NCBI GenBank assembly: GCA_023653785.1
Contig: JAMKCH010078855.1
Span: 1-64,000, forward strand
Source of the DNA: Ophioderma brevispina
Lineage: Eukaryota; Echinodermata; Ophiuroidea; Amphilepidida; Ophiodermatidae
Reading direction: 5' to 3'
DNA: 64,000 nucleotides
In this document: positions 22,340-33,098 of the stretch, piece by piece
How the letters are laid out: each line of letters opens with the position of its first letter
Numbering within the stretch: position 1 is the stretch's first letter
Notes under the pieces: model-generated
The model's database searches: none
What the model was told of the DNA's origin: nothing
The model's input: the letters and a program-made list of their open reading frames with translations, nothing else
Translations under genes and position numbers: made by a program

Positions 22340-22790
22340 TAAAACTTGTCAATTGTGGTAGGATGATGAAACTTGGTGGGTGTGGTCAACATTTAGTGCT
22401 GAAAGTTTTGAAGGTCATTTCAAGGTCATGTGGGGTCATTCAAGGTCAAATCTCTAAATACATGGTGGGATGATGAAACTTGGTGGGTGTGGTCAACATT
22501 CAGTGCCAAAATTTTTAAGGTCATTTCAAAGTCATGTAGGGTCATCCAAGGTCAAATCACTGTACATGGATGTATGGCCATGAAACCTGGTAGGTGTAGT
22601 CAATATTTGATGCTTTTTTTTTCAAGGTCATTTCCAGGTCATCTGGGGTCATCAAAGGTCAAATCACTGCAAATGGTTGTATAGTCATGAAACTTGGTGG
22701 ATGTGGTGAACATTCAGTGTGGAAATTTTGAAGGGCATTTCAATGTCATGTGCGGTCATCCAAGTGGTTATATGGTTCCCATCACAATCC
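22340..22790. repeat. 107-bp tandem array rich in AAGGTCA half-sites
   Basis: Four units start at ATGATGAAACTTGGTGGGTG-like sequences near 22361, 22468, 22575 and 22682, exactly 107 bp apart. Each unit holds AAGGTCATTTCAAGGTCATG-type motifs, so AGGTCA nuclear-receptor half-sites recur three or four times per unit. A leader at 21945-22340 (CCCCC.ACCAAC..GGGGGACTAT then GTCAAATACGGTCAAAAAT) resembles the block at 36500-36720, so this is a dispersed repeat family. Confidence 0.85.
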
Positions 22791-23212
22791 TTTGGACCTT
22801 TGTGGTTCAAGAACCGCCTTGTAGAATTTGACTATTTCTATATATCATATAGAGACATACAGTGCATTTACTAAGTTGGAATTTGACTACCGTGTGTCCC
22901 AAAAAAAACCTGCAACACTTTGTGCCGGGCACCATAATTGTTTAACTAAAGCATGTGACTATTTGTTATTTGTTGTAAGATAAGAAGGGACTGTTGGCTA
23001 ATATCCTTGAAAATTTCATAGCGATAGGGTCAATAGTTTTTACGATATGACCCCAGGAATGAAGTAACCTGCAGGAAGCATTTTGCCACAATAAGGAGCT
23101 GGTAACCACAAGGATGGCACTGAAGAACAGAATAGCAAATACAATTTTGATTACAATTAACATTCAATTGCCCATATTTCTTTGAGAGCAACATCTACTG
23201 GATCAAATAACT

Positions 23213-24069
23213 GCATTTACATAACTACCATTCAACTGATAATGATAAAACATTAATTTATTTGGTGATAAAATACATTTCAAAATGATATAAGATAAAA
23301 CTATGACTAAATCATCAACACACTCTATGTTAGGTAAAATTAGATATGCGTTGGGTTTCCACTTGCTTTTTACATTTGATTCCTTATGAAGGTTTATGAA
23401 AGTAAAAAAAAACATTTGTTTTCAACTCAAAACTCAAATAACAATATCAGTATATATCAGGGGTTCTCAATTGGCGGCCCGCGGGCCAAATCCGGCCCGC
23501 CAACCATTAATTTTTGGCCCTTAACTTGCTCAAATATATAAAGGGAAACATAAGAAATTCAGGGTATTTGGCCCTCAAGTAAGGAACTTTCAAATATGTT
23601 CGGCATTCTCTGGCCCTTCAGCTAATATAATTGAGAACCCCTGGTATATATTATATTCATTCTGTCATTCAATTGTTCGTTTTTGCGTTAAGATAACTCT
23701 TTTTGCTATCACAAAACTATGATGAATTGATTAGCTCTAATCCAATGTTGTTTAATTTGGACAATGTGAGGTGTTTGTTGGTCATGTATTCCAAATTTCA
23801 TCTTTTAAGTGTCTTTAAATGCACGTTTGTTAGCTGTTATATCATTTGCAGCACCAGTTATTAAAAACAAAACCACAGTAAAATAGTGGGTGGACTTAGA
23901 TTCATATTGGTTGTTCTGCACGCTACAGTGCTGTATTTGTACTCACTAGTGCCTCAATTTGGTAAAATGGGTCCTTCGGGTAACTTGATTGCTGGGATCA
24001 TATCATAAAAACTATTGACTCTATTGTTATGAAATTTTCAGGGATGTTTCCTAACAGTCTCTTCTTACC
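23213..24069 (+). repeat. Direct duplication, first copy (with hAT insertion)
   Basis: Nearly identical to 24091-24750, apart from a few substitutions and a 186-bp hAT-like MITE with its 8-bp duplication. It ends at CTTCTTACC and passes straight into about 21 T residues (24070-24090). Such a homopolymer junction is unusual for a biological tandem duplication. Confidence 0.9.
23458..23643. mobile_element. hAT (Charlie-like) MITE with perfect 8-bp duplication
   Basis: A 186-bp element starting CAGGGGTTCTCAATTGGCGG and ending AATTGAGAACCCCTG. The termini are inverted repeats and the target duplication GTATATAT is exact at 23450-23457 and 23644-23651. CAGGGGTTCTCAA plus a GGCCCGCGGGCC palindrome are hallmarks of Charlie-type hAT elements known in many animals. 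The second copy of the surrounding duplication has the empty site (near 24322-24340, GTATATAATTATATTC), which confirms the insertion. Confidence 0.95.
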
Positions 24070-24090
24070 TTTTTTTTTTTTTTTTTTTTT

Positions 24091-24750
24091 GCATTTACAT
24101 AACTACCATTCAACTGATAATGATAAAACATTAATTTATTTGGTGATAAAATACATTTCAAAATGATATAAGATAAAACTATGACTAAATCATCAACACA
24201 CTCTATGTTAGATAAAATTAGATATGCGTTGGGTTTCCACTTGCTTTTTACATTTGATTCCTTATGAAGGTTTATGAAAGTAAAACATTTGTTTTCAACT
24301 CAAAACTCAAATAACAATATCAGTATATAATTATATTCATTCTGTCATTCAATTGTTCGATTTTGCGTTAAGATAACTCTTTTTGCTGTCACAAAACTAT
24401 GATGAATTGATTAGCTCTAATCCAATGTTGTTTAATTTGGACAATATGAGGTGTTTGTTGGTCATGTATTCCAAATTTCATCTTTTAAGTGTCTTTAAAT
24501 GCATGTTTGTTAGCTGTTATATCATTTGCAGCACCAGTTATTAAAAACAAAACCACAGTAAAATAGTGGGTGGACTTAGATTCATATTGGTTGTTCTGCA
24601 CGCTACAGTGCTGTATTTGTACTCACTAGTGCCTCAATTTGGTAAAATGGGTCCTGCGGGTAACTTGATTGCTGGGATCATATCATAAAAACTATTGACT
24701 CTATTGTTATGAAATTTTCAGGGATGTTTCCTAACAGTCTCTTCTTACCT
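24091..24750 (+). repeat. Direct duplication, second copy (empty hAT site)
   Basis: Begins GCATTTACATAACTACC immediately after the T run and matches 23213-24069 without the hAT insertion. It continues through the right terminal repeat of the mariner-like element. Confidence 0.9.
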
Positions 24751-24890
24751 TACACCAAATAACAAATAGTGTTATGCTTTAGTTAAAAAACTTATGGCGC
24801 CTGTCACAAAGTGTTGCGTTTTTTTTGGGGGGGGGACACACTGTACACCTCTTTCCATTTAAAATGGCTTATTTTGGTTACACCCTATTC

Positions 24891-25450
24891 CACACTGTTA
24901 AAACATTGATTAAAATTTTTAATCTTGTTGGTTAAAATTGTAATCAACCTAGGATTACCAGGTGAACCACAAATTTGTTGCTTAAAACTGTAATCACTGG
25001 CTGTTGATTAAAAATCAATGTGTACGTTGGTTAAAACTTTTAATCAACTGTTGGATAGTTCTATTTGCTTAATGTTAGTTAAAATGATGTTAATTAAACT
25101 AAAGATAAGTTGTATATTTTGTTAAATTTCCCTGGAGAAGTGCGCTTGGCCGGATTCGAACCGGTGACCTTCTTATTACTAGCACAATATCTTGCCAACT
25201 AAGCTATCAAGCGAGGGTTGGTAGAGGAGTGATAGATATTATCTATAGGTGTTAAGATAAGAAATGTACTTGGCATATCTCATAAATTAACCAATGTTGA
25301 TATATTTAATCATCAAAATGTCTTTCAATCTTTAATCACCAAAATATTAAATGCCACTTTTAATCAACTTGTAATTTGTATGGTATGTTGTGTGATTTTA
25401 AATCAACCAACTTTTTCTGTGTTTTTTAATACCTGTTTTAACATTGGTTT
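24891..25450. mobile_element. MITE with GTTGATTAAAA boxes and internal tRNA-like sequence
   Basis: The left end CACTGTTAAAACATTGATTA pairs loosely with the right end (complement AATGTTAAAACAGGTATTAA). Motifs of the form GGTTAAAA.TTTTAATCAA are scattered in both orientations over each 150-200 bp flank. A tRNA-like block sits between them. Exact ends and superfamily are uncertain, and no target duplication was found. Confidence 0.5.
25142..25214 (-). tRNA. tRNA-like sequence (probably pseudo or SINE-derived)
   Basis: On the minus strand the 73 bases hold an A box TAGCTTAGTTGG and a B box GGTTCGAATCC, with acceptor arms CGCTTG / CAAGCG pairing over six bases. The T arm CCGG-TTCGAAT-CCGG is perfect. 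The anticodon arm does not fold cleanly: CTAGTAA could place AGT (Thr) but its stem is mismatched. Length and control boxes fit a tRNA, while the weak anticodon arm and position inside a repeat favour a pseudogene. Confidence 0.55.
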
Positions 25451-26446
25451 GGAGTACAAGTGACTTGATTAGTGTATGCAAATAGTATATGGTTGGTATT
25501 TTTCTATATGCCATGCAGATTCTCATATTTGGGTATACCCTTTTCATATAAAAAAAACTGATGAATTCTTGAAGAGGATATAACTCAAACGGTTTTGTTG
25601 TTTCATTCAGTAGCTACTTCTTTCAAGACACAAGACACACTATGTACTACATATCACCATGATCTCTATTTTTTTCCATGGACTACTATGCATTTATCAA
25701 AATGGCAGCAATGATAAGGAAGATAGTATGAACATTTTCCATTATTTTAATTTTGCTGATTAATTGACTGTATTTTTAAACATATTTTGACACTTGCCTG
25801 TGTGTGTATTTACAAGTAGTTGGGGAGATGTTTGTAGCAGTGTCAATCAAACCATAATCACTGACAGAGTAATGCAGATTGTAAATTTAGTGATGCTCTA
25901 TTAGTAATTATTCACAGTTAGGCCTATATTTGTGACATCAGTAGAATTAGATGTGCTGGAGTCCATTGTCCATTACAAACCAGGGGTCCGTTCGGCAAAC
26001 TGATGCGTAACCCTATGTGTATACTAACTCATGCGTATGCCCTACGTAATAGACCGTTTTAAACCAGAAATACACCGTGCTTTAGATAAATTGGTCCACT
26101 CAGGCATGAACTAGTATGCACATACATTTACGACTGAGTTTCACAAACGGACACCAAGTGTGTTATGTTATGTCATCATGTTAACTGAAAAGAATTTGAG
26201 AGAGTTATCTATAGTGTGTGAGCTATGTGATTGACGTAACCTTTCTGGACAATAGAAAATCAAGTGATTGATAATACTGCATACGTCAATCATTCTGAAC
26301 CACTTGGAAATCTAAACACGGGAAACAAGAATGTATTTCCTGATTAAACAAGATATTCAAACTAAAACAAGAGTTTGTTTATTATGTATCTGGCAAATTG
26401 ACAAAAAGGAAAAATATCTCAATACAAAATCACACAAATATTATTA
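25451..26446. other. No gene seen
   Basis: AT-rich sequence without recognisable coding exons or paired ends. Composition is near balanced around 25930-26160, but no motif can be assigned. Confidence 0.45.
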
Positions 26447-26454
26447 TCAATCAC

Positions 26455-28361
26455 CAGTGTTGGTTAGGACTCAAGTCCGGACTCGAGTCCCGATTTTGAA
26501 AGACTCGGACTTGGACTCAGGGACGCGGACTCGGACACTCAGGACTCGAGTCCTGGGCGGGACTCGGCCGAGTTCCTTAAAAAAAAATGTACCTTTTTTC
26601 GCTATCAAACCAGTGGGGGGCAAAAAATAAGGGGGGCATTTTCCCCCCTAAAATTTTTCTGCCCCCATAGCCGAAGAAATGACGGGATTTTGGCTAAAAG
26701 TGGCGATTTGGGGCCAAAAATCACCTAAAATTTTGACAAAAATCAGCATTTGGGGCCAAAATGGTTAAAATCATCAAATTTTTGATATTTTGCCCCCCCC
26801 GATTTCAATTTGCCCCCCCCAATTCGCCCCCCAGAAAAAGGGGTCGGTAGCCGACACTGTATCAAACTTTTCATTTGCGGCGGGGGAATTGAACTTCCAA
26901 TACTTGCGCAACGTTGAGCATCAACAAATCATGAACAAGAAAAGGTAACAATTGGTAAAAATTTGACAAGTACCGAATACCGCCTATCAACGATATTGAC
27001 AATCATACCCGGTGTTCTTAGGTTCCTACCACATAAAGTATCTATCGAAAGTTCTTGCTTTCCAACCACACTCGATCGACTCTATCCTATTTATTTGTAC
27101 CGTTCGGTTAATTCTAGTTTTAGTATTTGTCCAATAAATCGAATCTTTCATTGTATGCCCAAAGAATATTATCAATTTTAGACATGCATGTATTGTATTG
27201 TGCGGCGTGAGGATCTTCCGGGGCAATGCCGTTGGGTGTATTCATTTTGGCAAACAGTGAACCAGAGCAATTCGGTCATCCCTGCCTAAATTGATAGCGT
27301 ACATAGCATCACCGAAGCAAGCAATTTGTCGATTTCTATTTCCAAGTTTTGAATTGTGCAACTTGTTATCACTCAATATTGTCAGTCGTTTATTGAAAGA
27401 TCTACTTAGCACAATGTCAGGCTCTGTCCCGTGTAATCAGGTTTGGCTACATCGACCCAATAAATATAAGGAGACAGCACTGGGGTGGTGGTGTGGTGAT
27501 GGGAATAGTGATTAATGATTGTGAAGATTTTCAATTACAATTTTCAGGTGTTGCTTTTCAGTATCTCTTGAGAGGCTTCTTTACTAATAGATGACTGAAA
27601 AAGTGGTACAATCAGAAAATTTGTTGCCTTTACCTCATTGTTTAATTCAATAAATCTTAATTACAATAACACAGATATGGGAATGTTATTCACTCATCTA
27701 AAGCCAGAAACTTATCTGATCATTAAACTTCCCTCATTACGGATCGTTTTCGTTCTTTTAGAGTTCTTTATGAAGTTAATCCCTCTTTGAAAGAATTTCA
27801 TATCTGTTCAAACGTGAATAACTTATGTTTATCTTAAATTATTCACCGTTTACCTCCAACCAGAAAGTGACACAAACTCATTTTGTGTCCCGACGCTAGT
27901 AAAACTGTGTTTTATTGTTCTATCTCTCAATTGAAACAAGCAGATGAGATTTGAAACAAAAAAATCCTGGAGAGCCCGGTCTTTTATCTTTATGTGATTG
28001 TACAAATATTAATATTGAAAAAATATCTGTTTTTGATTGTACCATTTTTAGACAGGCTGTATAATTGTGTCACAGCCCTGAAATAAAAAAAAAGTTATGT
28101 AAGGATATCATTGTACTTTTGTCAGTGCTTGTATATTTTGTTATGTAAATGCAACATTTACCTCTCTGAGGTGCTTGTTATTAAAACATCCCCCCCCCAT
28201 GTTCAGAGGGTAGTGTCAAATTTCTTTGATCCCCAATTAAAAAACTTAATAACTGGCAGTTTCAAGGACTACCAAGGACTTCGGACTCGAGCACTGGGGA
28301 CTCGGACTCGAGAACTGGGGTTACCTGGGACTCGGATGAGAGGGACTCAACTACAACACTG
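26455..28361. mobile_element. hAT-like element with GGACTCG subterminal arrays
   Basis: Starts CAGTGTTGGTTAGGACTC and ends GACTCAACTACAACACTG, so CAGTGTTG is inverted at the ends. The flanks TCAATCAC (26447-26454) and CTAATCAT (28362-28369) agree at five of eight positions, a decayed 8-bp duplication. Both ends carry dense GACTCG/CGAGTC motifs (26468-26575 and 28266-28348). The interior (about 1.9 kb, including a nested MITE) has no intact transposase, so it is non-autonomous or decayed. Confidence 0.7.
26611..26859. mobile_element. Nested hAT-like MITE with perfect 8-bp duplication
   Basis: A 249-bp element beginning CAGTGGGGGGCAAAAAATAA and ending GGTCGGTAGCCGACACTG, flanked by exact TATCAAAC copies at 26603-26610 and 26860-26867. 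G/C-tract motifs (GGGGGGCATTTTCCCCCC) make much of it self-complementary. It sits inside the larger hAT-like element and is therefore younger. Confidence 0.9.
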
Positions 28362-28369
28362 CTAATCAT

Positions 28370-28907
28370 AGAAAGTCAGCCTAAAAATTTGTCAACTTTT
28401 TCCAAATTGAGTCCATGAAAATGATAGAGGCATGCACATATGCAAGGATGTTAGAATCCATTAAAAAACTCTGTAGAATAGAGATGACAATAAGAAATCT
28501 GATCAACCAATGAGACATCTGAAACATTTAACTATAGTGAATGGATACCACTAGTCATATGGATGTACCGTGCAGATGTAGCTTGATGTCATGATTGGTC
28601 TCGACTATTAGGCATATTTCTTGTAGATCCTCCAGTGCAATGGTTTTATTTGGTTTTTGTCATACCATTTGGACTCATTATACATGTAAACGAGTGCAAA
28701 GGTTTATGCCATATAGCGAGGGAGCAAGGGGCATGTTTTTTTCTGCCTGGGCCCATGTTATGGGGGGTTTCTTTTTTCTTTGTTCCTTTTGCGTGCAGAT
28801 TGATCATTGAGCATCAAATACAATCAAATGATTGATCTTCTTTGTTATTGCTTTTTGCAGACATTTACAAATTAAATAATTGACACAGACTCATTTTAGA
28901 CCCAACA
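28370..28907. other. No gene seen
   Basis: Frames at 28595-28835 contain hydrophobic stretches but show no motif, splice context or similarity that I can name. No paired termini. Confidence 0.4.
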
Positions 28908-29143
28908 TTAACCCCAAGCATACCTGGCTATTCTATTGACATCGAAGCACTGTGTGATTGGTTATTTGGAAGGTAATATCATGTAAAGAGCAAATCAGAG
29001 ATACTCTACGAATGGTGGTAAGGTTTACACAGAGATATAGACGCACTATTTTGATTGCATACTCAGACCGCTATCTCATGTTGTGTCCTGTAATAAGCCA
29101 GTCAAAGAGATTGTATCATAGGTGACAGTGCCCAGGGGGTTAA
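28908..29143 (+). mobile_element. MITE family E copy 2
   Basis: TTAA at 28908-28911 and 29140-29143. The left end TTAACCCCAAGCATACCT is degraded; the right end (complement TTAACCCCCTGGGCACTG) is well kept. The body matches the copy at 15725. Confidence 0.8.
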
Positions 29144-29229
29144 ACTTAATTGGTTATAACCAAAATAGTGGTATTTGTGTATTAAATTATTGCACACTCT
29201 GCATGGAATTATTCAAGAATTGGGGGAGT

Positions 29230-30330
29230 GTCACCATTCTGTATCATTGACCATTGGTGTTACAACATTAGCTATACCACTGATTGGTATACGGCCCTTT
29301 CCATTTAAGTGCATTCAGAGAAGTGGTGTGCAGATGATTGGCTATATGCTTTTCTCATTTAAGTGCAACTTATTTGGCTTTGCCCCATCTTTCATTGCAA
29401 CTTGTGCATATGACTTGGTAGGTATGCAAAGGACCTGGTGGGTAAACTTTGCAATACCTATTCTGTCATGTGCAAATGACCTAGATGGTATTTTACTTAA
29501 CGCCTCATATAAAAGTATGCATCAGAATGACTTGAATAGGTATATAGGTATGTGAATGATTTGATTGGTATTTGACTATACCTTTCCCACATAGAGTAAT
29601 TTGTGGCAAATGACTTTTTTGGTTATGATGCAGCTCCCTCATGTTGGTATGCCAATGACTTGATTGTTTGATTGGTATTTGTATACCTCATAAATCAGCC
29701 AATCCATTGATATTCAATTGCTTGGCTATAATTGGTGTACCTATACCGCATCAAATTTTCTGTGTGTGATTTTTTTAAAAAATTGGCAAGTGTGGAAACA
29801 ATTTACCAAGAAAGCATTCTCATGATTATATTTTTCTTCCCCCCAGGCAATTGAAATATAAAAAAAATATTATTGACCAAAATTAAACAACAACAGAAAT
29901 TCTGGCCAATTTGCAAAAATATCACCCCATAAAAATGTTGTGTTTTTTACAAAATTCAGTGCAAATGACCTAAATGGTATTTAGTTTATCATTTTCTGGA
30001 ATTTCCGGATTTTTGGCCATAAATAAAAAAAATCCTCGGAATGTCAAAAAATATATTTTTCGTTTTTCCAATTTTTAGATCAAATGTTATTGATAAAGGT
30101 AAAACTGAATCAAAAACCCAAGTTTTAAGTACACAATTTATTTTAGAGAAATGGTCTTATACCCCAAATTCATGTAAAAAAATATTTCCTCGAAGCTTCG
30201 CGGATGCTACAGTAAAATTTGGCTTCCCGTCGGGTCATAGTTTGGCTTTTCAGGAAATAATGTCTGAGTTATTATATCCCTTCTCATATTATGCAGTGCA
30301 AATGACCTGAGTGGTAATTTGGTTATAAAT
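29230..30330. repeat. Degenerate array of GCAAATGACCT..TGGTATTT units
   Basis: The motif GTGCAAATGACNTGATTGGTATTTG followed by TATACC recurs irregularly at about 29409, 29470, 29525, 29550, 29607, 29655, 29960 and 30297. The 126-codon frame at 29175-29555 is a by-product of this array. A non-repetitive AT-rich insert separates 29760-29940 and 30000-30290. Confidence 0.6.
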
Positions 30331-30519
30331 AGTTGTGTATCCCCTGGGGCAAGTTCTTGCCCCATTCAAACATGTGATCTCCATTGGTGAAGAAATGGAA
30401 GGTAATCATAATCATATTACTCTACTGAAGTGTTTAAATGAAAGCATGCTTGGGTAATTCACATGCCCCAGCCAGGGCTTACATGGAACTTTTTTTGCAA
30501 TTATTTTCACATATGAAAA

Positions 30520-30850
30520 TAATAGGGTATAAGGCGCATGCTTCCAAACCCAGGGCATTCGGTTGACAGAGACTGAAAAAATAGGGGTCTTTGGGTATAG
30601 AAATTGCCCCAAAATAAGGGGTTTCCTTTAACACCTTTTCAAATTTTCCAAAAAAGTGGTCTTTGGTGATATTTTTTAAAAAAATTCTAAAAATAGAGGT
30701 CTTGGTTGAAAATTTTCAAAATTTTTTCCCCCAAAATGGGGGTCTTGGGTGCGAGTGGTCAAAATGTTCAACAAGTTATGTGTGTTTGGGTGAAAGTGTA
30801 TAAAAAAATGGGGTCTTTTGGGTGACATGTTCAAAAAAGGGTAGTATTAA
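30520..30850. repeat. Degenerate GGGGTCTTNGGTG repeats
   Basis: About seven diverged copies of A(T/G)GGGGTCTT(T/G)GGT followed by AAATTTTCAAAA-like spacers, period roughly 40-55 bp. No coding. Confidence 0.6.
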
Positions 30851-31159
30851 ACATCTACATGCGTTTCACAGCCATGTTAATGAAACACACATTGTAGAAC
30901 TGCATTCCTGAAAAACACATTTGATTTAGCTTGATGCCTAAATTAACTGGAATTTCATTGTTATAGTAACATTTCCATTGTGATGCAAGAGTCAGTGACT
31001 CTTTAGATGGGTTCCCTTGGTTACTAGGGATTCCACACATAGCAACAGACCCTGGACTTAGCACATTTGACAAAAGGCAGCCATTGTAACCAGGAGCTTC
31101 TATAAGGCACCTGATGACATGATTCACGGTGATTTAATGATGACTATTGGCCCTGTTTA

Positions 31160-31504
31160 CAATGGAATTGGGGGATTCTCGGCCGGAATTCCTATTCATA
31201 CTGCCAAGTGTGAAGCGCACAAAGTGAATAAATAATTTCAAAAAGAGCTGCAGTTGTCACCACCCACACGACTCAATAGCACAATCCCATGATGCAGCGT
31301 GTTCGACCAAAACTTGTTCGGGTTGGATTAGCTTACAAGTTGGTCCATCAGTCAGTCTTGGAAATTAGATGCATTCCCTAGCAACCACCTGGGAGTCATA
31401 AATCCCCCATGCCCCGATCAGGCGTAATTACTAGCGGAATCTAATATTTTTCTCTATCATTTCTCCATTCATGCTACTCTCCACTGGGTTTCTTACCGGT
31501 AACT
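31160..31504 (+). promoter_or_regulatory. Possible promoter / 5' UTR of the 31505 exon
   Basis: This stretch is visibly less AT-rich than its surroundings and free of recognisable repeats. It contains CCTAGCAAC at 31378-31386, identical to the RFX X-box core seen in ciliary and MHC class II promoters. No clear TATA box is placed. An in-frame stop (TAA at 31442) precedes the ATG, supporting that ATG as the start. The promoter call itself is inference. Confidence 0.3.
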
Positions 31505-31600
31505 ATGCCCGACCCGGCCAATATCTGCTTGCTGAACCACACCGGTTCTGTTAACACCATGCCGCCGGACTTGCAGAAATGGAAACCATACTTTGATAAG
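31505..31600 (+). CDS. Candidate first coding exon of an unidentified protein (partial)
   Basis: The ATG at 31505 has A at -3 (AACTATGCC) and follows an in-frame stop at 31442. It opens exactly 32 codons ending AAG before GTAAGG at 31601, a strong phase-0 splice donor. The peptide begins MPDPANICLLNH and ends PPDLQKWKPYFDK; codon use is GC-rich at third positions, unlike the surrounding AT-rich DNA. No signal peptide, membrane segment or known domain is visible, and I do not recognise the family. The rest of the gene is not confidently found, so the first intron would extend to the right. Alternatives are chance, or an exon of a decayed repeat, but no second copy is in the window. Confidence 0.45.
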
Positions 31601-32052
31601 GTAAGGAAGTCATTTTAAGATGCTTTTTATTTTGTTCTGCCCGAGACCAAATCTGACCAGTATTTAGCCTTGTAATTCGCTCTTGCTTCCTCGCAGGCAG
31701 ATGTGTGTGTGAGCTTTATGAATGAGTCAGAGCAGAGGTTTTTATGAAAAATTCATCCCATTTTACTGACTGACTTGCAAACATTCTTTGAAATTTCTTA
31801 AAAGGTCATTTGAAAGATGAGGACACTAGCAACTAAAGGTCTGAACCTGGTAGTAAAGATGGTTGAAAGTAACAAGTTTCTGTTGCTATTTTGTTCAGGA
31901 ACAGGTGTTGAGTTGAGTTCTTAAGGCTAGATCACCAAAAATGAGTGGGAGAGAGATGATTATGTAGAAGAAGAATCACAATTACATGCTGGCCAAAAAT
32001 GCTTGTTGAAAATGGACATTTTTTGATGTTGTGCAATCTATAGTGGGATTAA

Positions 32053-32379
32053 TTAAAGGCACTATCAGTGATTTGATAAAATCAGGAATTCAAAAAAATC
32101 ATATTTTTGCATGCTTGTAACATATCCTACAAGTGATAAGACCAAAGTAACCTAATAATAAGGACAAAATCAGACATATTAGTCATTACTGTTCATACAG
32201 ACACTACAGCACATTGAATGGAGATTTATAATCTTTGAACACTTCTGTTTTCTTCCTTTTCTGTCAATTTTTCAGTTGGAACTTATGAGAATTCTACAGA
32301 TTTATCCTTCACTTTCAAGCTTTTCTTGCAAATTTCAAATATATTGACTCTTTCAGATGGATCACTGATAATGTTTTAA
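32053..32379. mobile_element. MITE with TTAAAGGCACTATCAGTGAT ends (family N)
   Basis: TTAA at 32053-32056 and 32376-32379. The left terminus TTAAAGGCACTATCAGTGAT pairs with the complement of the right terminus TTAAAACATTATCAGTGAT. Single copy in this window; no coding. Confidence 0.75.
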
Positions 32380-33047
32380 CTTGTACTTAAAATTTGTGAT
32401 GATTAGAAACAATTTTACAGATGAAAAAGCATGAATAGACTATCATCAGACTTGGAGGGATCAAATCTGGAAATTTTAAGTTGTAGAAACGAAAGGGTGT
32501 CTGCAGGATTGAGTAGATAGCATGCAGTTTGTCAGAAATACAGGCTTAAAAGTGAGCAAAGAATAAATAAAAACTGATCAGTACTTCAAACAAAGATGCA
32601 ATGTGAAGTGGAAAACAATGTAGTGTGGTTAAAAACTACTTCAGAATTGGGTTTTAAACTAAATTAAATATTTAAGTCAAAATTCTGATTACCTATGTTT
32701 GAAATTTTGCATAAATTATTAGCATAACAGGCCAGAAAAACATGATATTTATCTATACACTTATATAGGGTTATGAGCAGTATGTGTATTATGACTGCTA
32801 TAATATAGTATTAATTTGGCCAATATTCTGAATTTTTCAGCAGTGTCAATTTTTTTAATTAACAAGAATTAGTGTCAATATAATTTGTGAAGTATATGTT
32901 TGTTTCAGAATAGATTAGGCTACACCACACACATTTTTTAGGCCTTAGCTAGAGCAGAGCATTCCAATAAATAAAAATGTTTTTGGAAAAATGCAGGTGT
33001 CCTCACAGCTTTGTCGTGGGACAAAGTCATCTTAACAACCTCTAATG

Positions 33048-33098
33048 TATGAATGTGTGTGTATGCATGTGTGTTTGTGTGTGTGTGTATGTGCATGC
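33048..33098. repeat. TG-rich microsatellite
   Basis: Imperfect (TG)n with TATG/CATG interruptions. The 78-codon frame starting at 33045 translates this repeat (VCMHVCLCVCVCA) and is not a gene. Confidence 0.85.

Larger units (their letters stand above)
22890..24843. mobile_element. Tc1/mariner-like element with long terminal inverted repeats and internal duplication
   Basis: Left end CCGTGTGTCCC at 22890; right end GGGACACACTG at 24843; TA flanks both (22888-22889 and 24844-24845). The inverted repeats run about 230-270 bp, sharing GCAACACTTTGTG, AACTAAAGCAT and GTCAATAGTTTTTA with the complement of the right end. TA duplications and GTGTGTCCCA-like termini fit Tc1/mariner. No transposase frame is seen. 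The interior is present twice (23213-24069 and 24091-24750), joined by a run of T. Confidence 0.8.

Noticed and set aside
24070..24090. Poly-T run as the poly-A tail of a minus-strand retrocopy
   Set aside because: The adjoining copy includes non-transcribed-looking transposon ends and runs on into unique flank, and the other junction in the window (63707-63728) has A rather than T on the same side, so retrotransposition does not explain both.
29175..29555. 126-codon open frame on the plus strand
   Set aside because: It lies across a degenerate tandem array (GCAAATGAC...TGGTATTT) and its peptide repeats with the array; no domain is recognisable.
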